Translations under genes and position numbers: made by a program
In this document: positions 54,525-64,000 of the stretch, piece by piece
How the letters are laid out: each line of letters starts with the position of its first letter
How positions within the stretch are numbered: position 1 is the stretch's first letter
From: Erpobdella octoculata
Taxonomy: Eukaryota > Annelida > Clitellata > Hirudinida > Erpobdellidae
Length of the DNA: 64,000 nucleotides
Direction of reading: 5' to 3'
NCBI GenBank assembly: GCA_963978895.1
Contig: OZ022238.1
Span: 2,497,917-2,561,916 of the forward strand
The notes under the pieces: model-generated
Seen by the model: only the letters and a program-made list of their open reading frames with translations
What the model was told of the DNA's origin: nothing
The model's database searches: none

Positions 54525-55209
54525 ATATTTTTTGTGGTTTATTGTTTTGTTTTTTTTTTCAGTACAAATTGGGCTCGTTGGGAAAAGTGGGGGTTTTTGG
54601 GTGGAGATGTCACTAAAGTGAAATGATTAGAAATTTTAGATTTTATGCTCCAAGTCCTGACATTGCTGTAACAGTGGGGGGAGGGGTTAGACATTTGAAA
54701 CGATGTAGGACAAGGTGATGTCACACTAAAAATTATTATTTAAAGGCTCCAACACAGAAAATGTATACTTTGAATATTAACAAACACTAATTTTATTTAA
54801 TTAATTTTTTTTGCTAAATAATGATATGTTTATAGAAATTTTCTCGAGTGCTTAGAAAATTCGTTTAGAGTGTTTTTTAAGGAGGGGGTCAGAGCATTGA
54901 GACATCATATTTGAGGGGTCTGACTTTGTGACGGGGGAGGGGTCCAAACACCTCAAAAATTATGTCACGTCATTTATGTAATATGGATGACCCCTTGGCT
55001 TACTGAAAGTCCATAAAGGCTTCCCTTTTGATAACTAACTATTGGATTGGTAGATAAATACAAACTATCGATATTTTCTGGCTAATAAATTAATCAATTC
55101 TAATTTAAAATGTAGTTGTCACATGAGAAGAGTCACATGTCGCCTTGCTTATCATTCAAGAAGTCTGCTTTTGTAATAAAAAATGACTTTGTAAAAAAAA
55201 GCGTAAATT

Positions 55210-55325
55210 TGTGGTTAAATTTAGCGGGTAAAATCGTTCTTTCTGTGGGGCATGTAAAAGAACGCCGCCTTTGAACAACCCGGAAAAGGCACTCTATAAA
55301 TGATCAAACATTTACATTTATTTAC
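55210..55325 (+). mobile_element. SINE 3' part
   Basis: Matches 32098-32208 (aaatttagcgggtaaaatcg; tggggcatgtaaaagaac; tttacatttatttaca tail). The tRNA-like head is missing, as expected for a 5'-truncated copy. Confidence 0.88.
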
Positions 55326-55412
55326 ATTCTAGCTGTCATTTTGTCGCAATTAATATGATAGATTTTGAAAGCCTGTGAGATTTTGAGGAGTCGGTAATAT
55401 CCGTCTTCTGAC

Positions 55413-55464
55413 CGTGTGTGTGCGTGCGTGTACATGTGTGTGTGTGTGCCCGTGTGTGTATGTG

Positions 55465-55515
<51 letters not shown>
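55413..55515. repeat. (GT)n microsatellite
   Basis: A GT array with GC interruptions in its first half and pure in its second half. Confidence 0.95.
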
Positions 55516-55519
<4 letters not shown>

Positions 55520-56802
55520 ATTCTCCGTCTTCCGGGTTGTCTGCTTTGTTATTTTTAGCTTTGAAAGTTTTTACTTTTTACACAACAAGCAGCGATAGCT
55601 TTTACAATCAAATTATTTATATCATAATACTAACGCAACGACATTATCATAATTTATTCTATTATTATCCTAATAATTCAAAATTCGTTTTTTTAGACCA
55701 CACGATCAAAGTTCTTTAAGCTATTTTTATATATAATACCGGGCACAGTTCTACAATGCCTAGCTCAGCTACGTGTTAAAATTATAGTAGGCCATTAGCA
55801 ATGACAATAAAGCTTTAATAAATTAGCATTTAGCTAGCGTAACTTTTTGCAGGCATACTTCAATGTGACAGCTAAGCCATCTCTCTTCCTTATTGCATAC
55901 AGCTCTGTGTAACTTACTGAATTGCAAAGAGAACTCTTGACTACGACAATATACCTGTTGTTATCAGGGCTGAACAGTCTTTGTTAATTATTTTTGTCTT
56001 TGGCTAATTTTATATTTAAATTTAAATAAAAAGTTCAACTATGTTAGGAACTGATGTGGATAACAGATCAATGGATTTCGTCTAAAGAAAATCCACAGGT
56101 ATTATACTAACTACCACCACCGTTATTTGTTAAATATTTTTTTAAATATGAAATTTAAAAAAAATAAAATAAAATTGATGGAGACCAGACAGCCATCTAA
56201 ACCTTTAAGGTTTTTCAAATGAAATAACACAAGTCTAGGTAGGTAAGTCTTGCTTGAAATTTCGTAGAGAAGGCCAAGGAAATTCAGTGGTAATATAACT
56301 TTTCTATTTCATCCCACAGATCCCGCAGCGGCGTCCAAACGATAAAACCTGAAATCCTCTTTCACTATAATCGTATTTATCAAAATCTTTTTTTTAAACA
56401 CGCTTCTACTTAATAGCTCCCAAATTTCCATACATTTATAATATGTAGCCATATATAAAGCCATCATTATTGATATTATTTGATAAATAGGTATAAATGA
56501 ACCATTCCAATAAAATCACATCATAAGAATAATATGTATGTATATATGGAGCCGTCATTGAAATATAGGTAGATATCAATGAGAACCATTTTACTCACAC
56601 AACTTCGGTATACATGCATTATTTCGTGGCCTAAAAGTCTGGTTGACTCACGTCACGTTGAAGATCGCCAAAATGAATTGAAATTGAACTGAATCATACA
56701 ACACCGACACTCTTTATTAGGCTTATTAAACGCTCTTATGAAAGTAAATGTCTATATGAGCTCCATGAGTACAAAAACGCTATTTAGGTTTATTTTGATT
56801 GA

Positions 56803-56970
56803 ACTCCGCCTTGCTTTTGCAAGCCAGTCCCAAGCCTGGAGAAAAGAGGAGGGAAAAGTTAAAAAGATCAAATTATGATCTACGACAGGAAGTACTTAGG
56901 TGCTTTCAGCATACAGCAATTACAGTATTAAAACACCTGGTGTAAAGGACTATAAACTATTACAAGAAAT
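56803..56970 (+). repeat. About 150-bp dispersed repeat, copy 3
   Basis: gaactccgccttgcttttgc, gccagtcccaagcctgg, hairpin agatcaaattatgatct, aggaagtacttagg, then taaaggactataaacta and an attacaagaa tail. Confidence 0.85.
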
Positions 56971-57304
56971 TACAAGAACTTATTTTGATTAATTGATTGA
57001 TTTAAGCAGCAACTCAAAATGCTGGACAGGTTTATTAGAAGTTTCAACTCGAAATAACGGTTATGCCCTCTGAGTTCAAGGGCTAATGGGTTGATCACTG
57101 ACTGAGTTTGGAGAACTCTTCAAATCTGCTTTTTCGACAAACGTGGATCACTCACCATCGTCATTCGGTGGTTGACAAAATAGAAGCATTAAGACCATCG
57201 CAATATTTATTCAACTCACAATTTTTCGTAAGGATATAAAAATTATCGCATATGTACTGTAATCAAAATACCGGAAACAAAAAGAGAGAGAGAGAGAGAG
57301 AGAG

Positions 57305-57338
<34 letters not shown>

Positions 57339-57963
57339 AAGAGAAAGAAAAAGAAAAAAGAGAGATTTTTAAACAAACCAACAAAAATATGACCAATTAT
57401 ATATTTAAGCTAATTACAAACCAATGATTATTTCAGCAATTATCGGGGTCGTCGGTAAAAACCCCAAAGAGATAATAGCACCATTAACACACCAACGCTT
57501 TCTTAGAAATCAGCACTTAAACTAACTCTCAAATAACAAGTTCAGACAGTTTTTAGAGTAATAATAGAAAAAGAGGACACAATTCAATCGAATGGTCAAG
57601 GGGTCAGCATTCGGATGGACAAAACGATCTGATCTTTATATAGTAAAGTAACTGAGTTTCGCTATTTTACAACGTTTTTATTAGGTCACAAAGTTGTTTG
57701 TTTGTTTGTTTTAAATTCAGTTTCTGAGAGACATAAAAAAACAAACTTGGAAATGCAAGTGAAATATTTGCTTAAGAAAGCTACGCGAGTGAAACGTCGA
57801 ACGCTTTACCGCAATACCTCCCCCCAATACCCCACAATACCGTGCCAATACCTATTTGAAATACAGTAGTAATTTTATGTCATTTCATACGAAAACAGGC
57901 TATCTTCTTTTTCATCATCATCATCATCATCTTCTTCCAAGAATCACTGGTGGTCTGGAAGGA

Positions 57964-60900
57964 ATGACTTGTCACTCACTCTGTCATCTGCCAACACGTT
58001 CTGAAAACTTGGTGGTACCTCTATTATTGCTAATCGCGAGTCTATTGGCAGCTGTTACATTGACGGTAAGTACCATACGGTTGAGTCTCTTTTTGTTTTG
58101 TTTGTAATTGTATTTTTTACTAACTTTTAACTAGCTTCACTCGTCTGTTGTCTGTATAGGAGGAATTGTTCAAAATTTTTTTAGCAATCTTCCCGATTAG
58201 CTAGATGCCTGAAACTTCAAGCGTAAACGTTAATATTTATTAACTAAAAAATACTTTAAAGAGTTTGTTTCCAAAATGTTTTGTTGTACATTCTTCGTTT
58301 ACTCTTAATTGGAGAGCAATTAGGTACCTCTTCTGTTCTGTTCTAAATGGCAAAAACACCAAATATTAAGCACAATCAGAATGAAAGATAATAATGTGCA
58401 AACCATAATCATATGATAGGAGTGATTCGGCAAAATTCTAGGCCACAGACTAGTTTCAAGTAGTTTCTAACTGTAAGAAAATTTCAGTTTCAATTGCAAT
58501 TACAGAAAAAAGTGCTCTGAGAACCTATCTTAACCGTTCATTTATAGTCCGCGGTTATAACCTCTGGTGGGTGTAGCTATATTGCTATATTGCTACTCCA
58601 AAGTCTTGAACCAGCAACCGAAAATCTTTTGTCATTGGGTATTCTTAAAGCGAATTGCAGTGGCAGGGATGAGAGAAGTGAAGACGAGTTACTATGACAA
58701 CCTCGGTCTCAGCCGAGTCTAGTCATCGTCGTGATGAAAAAGCAAAAGAAAAGAAAGAAACAACACGCTCTGTAGTTTCTTTGATCACAAAGCAGAGTAT
58801 TTAATTAATTTACATTGCCATCACTTTGTTCTGGTATTATGATCTGGTGGGTCTTGAATTAGAATTGAATGAAAATCTAATTATAGCGTTCTCGAAAGAG
58901 AAACATCTGAACTTAAGCTTACACATGCTTGTTAAACGTAGGTGCATTTAGGCGCTGTTTTTGAGTCGAGGCTGACACAATAACACTAGGATCAGCTTCC
59001 ATTTATGAGTTCACACAATTCTTCCTATCTGCCTGCCACCCGCATGTGTATCCGAAACTTGGCAACGTACATAAAGTAGAAAAATAGATGGTTTTTTTTT
59101 ATATGTTTTGTGTTTATATTTTTAACCAGAGAAAAGCAGGACAAGATGGTGCACGGGACAAATAAATAGATGGTTATTTAGTGAGCTTTTGCTTGGTGTC
59201 ATATGTCATAAGTGTCTGCAAAAGGTCTGAGTAGGCGCCTGCCTATAAATGACTGGCTCTGGTTGTTCTATTAAACGGATGAGTAAATTTAGATTAGTTA
59301 TTCGTGACCTAGAGCTCTAAGGATTAGAACCACAATTCCTATACGTTAAACAAGTCAAACTTTTAACTTTTATTTGACAGTTTTTAATGGTTCAACATGG
59401 ACACATTGAACACTGCCAACAATTATTTATTATCATGTTTGTAGTTATAATTCATCTAAACACAAAACCGTCAAAGCCAAACAGCAACAAACAAAGCCAA
59501 AAAATTTCGGTGTTTATCAAAAGAATTTTAGTCAGCAATGAGAAATACTTTTAGAAAATTTTCGTCTAACCTGATTTAGCATGCAGTGTCCAATGGAACC
59601 CATATTTGAATAAAACCCCAGAAATTTTGGAAAACATTTAGTATAATGCGACAAAAATGATGACAAGTTTTGAAACAATAATTTACAAAGATAGGTTACC
59701 CTCGACAGTGGCTGAACAACATTAGAAACAAGAAAATAGTAGAGGAGATCTTATTTGAGACATTTAAATTGTTGACAAACAAAGTAAACGTACCAGTTTT
59801 GAAATCTTTCCAAACGATCGATTAAATGGCATAATGAGGTCGTACATAAAGGATATAAGATATTCAAAAAAATCAGAAGTCACCATAGAACGTAGATTTT
59901 TCAGCAACCAAAAAGGTCAACACTTGAACCTATTGACTGAAGACAAAATTGTAGGGGAGTTGATCAGTTAAAAGATAAAACTCAAAAAATTTTAACTTTA
60001 GATTTTGATTATTTTTTTTCTAGTGGTTGTTACTCGGACGTTCTTTAGAACTTTTTAAAATCTGAGTATGTTGTGGGAGAAACAAGTTAGTGATAATGTT
60101 ATAATTTTAGATTTTGTAAAGCTAAAGTTCAAGCATTGAGATCAGCCAAAGAAATGAGTAATCACCAGTTCTTATGTAGGTCGCTACTGAAGTGCTGTTT
60201 GTACATAGAATGAATCATTGCATTTGTGCAATGAGAAGTGCTGTTCGGAGTTTTATGGTTTATTTGAAGATTGTTCGCGTCTCTTGAAAGTGTATTTTAT
60301 GGACACCGTTGGAGTGGTTCTTTGGGGAATTTACCGCAAACACGTCTAAAATTTAAATGAAGAAGGGAGGAGGGAAATAGAAAATGAGATCTGAGTCAGA
60401 AAATAAGCTGTTAATTTTTACATTTTTGCTTTTATAATTTTAAGACGCTTAGTTTAGCAAACTCTAAACTATTTAGAGAAAAACGTTTTGTATAAGGTGA
60501 CAATTATGTGGGTGGACACATTGGTGTGTGAGTGTGTGCGTGTGCGGCATATTATCCCTTGGCTTCTAACGAATCATGAAGGTATGCTGTAGATTCAAAA
60601 CCTAGGCTGAAGAGATGAGAGTTATAAAAACAAACCTTTTTTTGATTTGTTTCCATCGAAAATATTGAATGCATCTTTCTGCAAAAAATTTCGCAGTAGA
60701 TTCGAACTCAGGCAAATTGCTATCAGCCGAAAAAAACAAAAATTTGTTTTAAATTACCCTCAGATCAGCATGACACTCAAACCGAGCACCACATATGACA
60801 GTTTTGGGATTTCTTTCTTGCTAAAAAATCTCGCGGAACTGTCAGGTTAAAAGTTGACTCGAGCTGGTTTTGGAACTTGTTGGCAGAACGCCAGCGGGGA

Positions 60901-61495
60901 GTAGATAGAGAAATCGTATTTTTTTCATAAGAAATGACAAAAAAATTATTTCAACACTTTGAAAATTTATAAAAAAAAACGTAATTCCTTAAAAAATATT
61001 AACAGGCCTACGGGATTCAATTAGGGGGTTTTAACGAGAGAAATGCAATGTGACTTGCTTCCTCTTTCTATAACAATAATTGAGCAGGCAAAGTCTATTC
61101 AATCTATTGTTTTTTAGTCAGTCAAGTTGACGATACGCCAGCTATTCTTTGGCCCACGGTATACTTGAGTATACCGGTTATGTTTGATGGTTAAAAAAGC
61201 GCCACCTCAATTTCAACTCTGAATTGTTAGCTCATTATTAAAGAGGCTAAAATGTAATCTGTTCTCAATTGTATACAAGTATTTGAATTTTAAAATTACA
61301 AGTATTACTTCAACATCTTGTTTTGCTTATTAGCGTATTAGCACAACATGATTTTTATGTACAATACTTGTTGCTTTTCTTTCTCAGTGTATTAACTTGT
61401 TTTGCAACAAATTGTGTATATGCTGTTCAACATTTTTCAGGACAACCCTTGTCATGAGCACGAATACTACGTTCCTGGCGGTGTAAATGACAGTG
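57964..61495 (+). CDS. First two exons of a probable secreted or membrane protein (3' incomplete)
   Basis: Exon 57964-58065 encodes 34 residues ending LVVPLLLLIASLLAAVTLT, a convincing signal peptide core, and stops at a strong donor ACG|GTAAGT (phase 0). Exon 61441-61495 has a good acceptor (catttttcag) and encodes DNPCHEHEYYVPGGVNDSG, ending in phase 1 at GTATGT. The Cys-x-x-x-Glu-Tyr-Tyr pattern straight after a signal peptide resembles the start of TNF-receptor/EDAR-type ectodomains, but one motif is thin evidence. The ATG at 57964 is preferred because it leaves a short n-region; upstream in-frame ATGs lie within low-complexity sequence. The rest would be beyond the window. Confidence 0.45.
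58066..61440. other. Likely intron, nothing else recognised
   Basis: AT-rich sequence without open frames of coding character, microsatellites of note or recognisable transposon ends. Confidence 0.5.
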
Positions 61496-61892
61496 GTATG
61501 TTACCTCTTTTTTCATTCTTTAACAAATTAAATAGAACGATAAATGATGGGTGACGAAAAAACGTTTTTATTTCATTTATAAAACAAGTAAAATATTTGT
61601 TGATAAAATACTTAAGGATTTTTAGAGAAGGGGATTGACTTTATAGAAAGGCTGATTAAAATCTCATAGTCCTAGACAAGCACTCGACTAAAAAAAACTT
61701 TCTTAAATGAGTCAATAATCATGTTTCAGGTTATGAACTAGTGACGTCTAAGCTCCCAGATCGTGCTTATGGGACGACAGTTTTATAGTCACTAACTTCC
61801 TAATAGTCATTTTTATAGTCACTATCCTAAATAAAATAGTGCTGAACTTTAATGATACAAATCCAAAACTATTACTTATTTTGTCGACCCAA

Positions 61893-61955
61893 GCAGGCGG
61901 TGGTGCTAAAGCGGTAAAGCGCATAAGTCGGCTGTTCGAATCTCACCGGAGTCAC
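61893..61955 (+). repeat. tRNA-like sequence, possible SINE head
   Basis: A B-box-like gttcgaatctc follows gcggtaaagcgcataa in the order and spacing of a tRNA-derived promoter. It does not fold into a credible full tRNA by eye and is probably a decayed SINE. Confidence 0.35.
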
Positions 61956-62037
61956 CAGTTTACTAAGCAAGGAGTTTACACGCATTTCTCAGGCTACTCA
62001 GGTTGAGTGTCTCGCGGAGTTAACTAACTCCTTTCAC

Positions 62038-62362
62038 CAGTGGCGTAGCGAGGGTATCTGGCGATCAGGGGCAAGGTATAAAAATGTGCCCCATCTTCCA
62101 ATGTCTTCTCAATTGGACGACCAAACCTAGAGGACCGAAGGCGCCCGAGCCATATCCGGGGCTCGGTGAGCCCCCTCCTCAAAATATTTTAGAAATCACG
62201 TGTGGAATAATGCAAAAATACAATTTGTTAATTTTACATGTTTTACATGTTCAAAAATGACTTAAATTTGGTGAAATAATTGTCCATCCTTTTGCCTTTT
62301 GTCGCCCCAAAGCCTTGCGCCCGGGGCAGATGCCCCCCTCTGCCCCCTTCGGTACTCCACTG
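62038..62362. mobile_element. Non-autonomous hAT-like element with exact 8-bp TSD
   Basis: The ends CAGTGGCGTAGCGAGGG and (reverse complement) CAGTGGAGTACCGAAGGG are flanked by CCTTTCAC at 62030-62037 and 62363-62370. It is non-coding. Confidence 0.9.
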
Positions 62363-62370
62363 CCTTTCAC

Positions 62371-64000
62371 TAACCTTGGAAAGGCTTCTATTCTCTTGAG
62401 TTTTAAAATACACTTTTGACCGGCCACCACTTGGTCTACCTTGGCGTAGAACAGGATGAGAGTGAAACATATTTGAATTTTCAACAAAACGTAGGGGGAG
62501 GGAAGATGTAAATCTGTATAAAAAAAGATTTTCATCAACAGAGGGGTTTTAATTAAATACATGTTGGCCAAATTAACGTTTTGCCACACTTCGCTATTTT
62601 TAGTTAGCCAGGTGGCTCAGCCTGGGTCACCTTCTGGCTTCTACCTATCTTTCTCTAACAATAGTTGCGTTGCAATACTCGAACATTAACACGTGAAAAA
62701 CAGGTGCGAGAGAATGTAGTACAAACCGATTTAATCCTGCGTTTAGCGATCTTTTGCAGGATATTTGAACGAACAACTGTATGCATAGCATTATTAATTA
62801 ATGTGGACAGTTTGTATAATAAGTTGAAAACTTTAAGATTTCATTAAACAAAACTCACTTGAAATGAATAATTTTTAATTGCTAAGAAATATTATTTGTA
62901 TTGGCTTTTATTTCTCGTTACATGTTAAGCAGGGACGTTAATTAAAGGAGCAGAGGAACATCTAACTCCTCTAATTTTGAAGTGGGGGCCCCTACTGACT
63001 TGAAGCGCACCCACTTGACATTTGTACGGTATATTTTATAGAAAAGCACCTACGACTGCCCCCCCGTTCATCACCCATTTTTAAAGAAAAAAGTTAAGTT
63101 TTTAGAATTGTTTATGTTTATACTACCCTCATCTCCGGTATTCATTTATTTTAGGATGAAAATGTCAGTATTGTTAAGATAAAATTTAGAAATGTGGGCT
63201 TTTCAGCAGCTGTAGTCTAGTTCTTCCGTTGTTTTGTTGAAACGACATCCCTTATGTTAAAACTAGATTTGATTTGTCAAAACGAGCATTAAAGTGTATT
63301 CTAAAAATGACTATTGAGAGTACAAATTATTTTTCAATTAATACTTTCTTATCTGTGTCTATAGACTTTTTCTTATTAATTAATCTCAGAAAAGTTGAGC
63401 TATCGTTATTGGTGATTACGTGAACTTCAATCGACCAGTCTCAATTGCAGTTATTGAGACACAGGTTTTGATTAAGTGTGTATTTTTTCTAATAAATTTG
63501 GGCCCATTTATATAGAACCTGAGTACAGTTAATAATATTATAACAATACGTATTTTTTCGTAATTGTCTACAGATGTCCTATACGGCTCTCGGATGAAAA
63601 AAAAACATCTGCCCCCTGGTTCAAGCCGGACCGATAAACTTAAACAATAAACATACTCATTGTCTCTTAACATTCAGTACAATTAATTATGGAAACGATT
63701 ATTATTAATAGACGGCCCTTTTATACGTCATCAACAAGGAAGAATTTTTTCTGTAATGTATAGTAAACAATGACATCACATTTAATACCATTTAAATAGA
63801 TATGGATATTTAAAATTGGCTAGATTAGTTGGATAGTCTAACTAATCCTTGATCCCTCTTCGTTGTGGTTTTTACATGATTTTATCCATTTGTTTATTTT
63901 CTACTTTTCTCGTCCAACCGTTTTAAAATCTGTTATTCTGCCAGTTTAAAATGCCTATTAAAACATTAGACTACTGTTTTATAATACTTTAAAATCTTTT
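62371..64000. other. Non-coding, nothing recognised
   Basis: AT-rich DNA. A partial hAT-family-like patch occurs near 62932-63085 (gcagggacgtt; ccccccgttcatcaccca). No exon is identified. Confidence 0.5.

Larger units (their letters stand above)
54391..57963. other. Gene-poor interval
   Basis: ZFAND2 3' UTR with AATAAA at 54519-54524, then AT-rich DNA with a SINE fragment, a GT microsatellite, a dispersed repeat and a GA-rich run (57283-57366). No exon is recognised. Confidence 0.6.

Overview
This is a window of a eukaryotic, almost certainly invertebrate bilaterian, nuclear genome. Genes are split by many GT-AG introns and every recognised protein is metazoan. Non-coding DNA is AT-rich and packed with microsatellites, minisatellites, tRNA-derived SINE copies, non-LTR retrotransposon fragments and hAT-like non-autonomous DNA transposons. 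The gene set does not fix the phylum; a spiralian (mollusc, annelid or brachiopod type) is a guess. Nothing bacterial or viral is seen.

Layout. 3753-17695 (+): the 3' part of a neuregulin-like gene (Ig domain, one EGF domain, transmembrane segment, about 1,120-residue tail). Its introns hold the largest microsatellites in the window. 19390-26722 (+): a complete five-exon gene for a two-finger C2HC (ZNF474/ZC2HC1-like) protein, with a hAT-like element and a truncated LINE in its introns. 27000-29419 (-): a canonical METTL3 m6A methyltransferase. 32627-34854 (-): a second, divergent METTL3 paralogue in tandem. 36701-40964 (-): a beta-1,4-galactosyltransferase-family enzyme whose donor-selecting residue predicts GalNAc rather than Gal. 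41553-45687 (+): a RASSF2/4-like RA-SARAH protein, head to head with the glycosyltransferase. 47203-49007 (-): DNAJC12. 49370-54390 (+): a ZFAND2 (AIRAP-like) AN1/UIM protein, head to head with DNAJC12. 57964-61495 (+): the first two exons of a probable secreted or membrane protein, possibly of TNF-receptor type, running off the window.

The genes form no single pathway. The linked pair with an obvious functional relation is the METTL3 tandem: one copy keeps the AdoMet-binding residues checked, while the other lost three of them and carries an unrelated basic, Arg/Ser/Lys-rich N-terminus. DNAJC12 and ZFAND2 are both proteostasis factors and may share a promoter region.

Exon models were built by hand from ORF frame, GT-AG boundaries and intron phase. 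All junctions are phase-consistent except for one ZFAND2 gap, which an 8-nt microexon would close.
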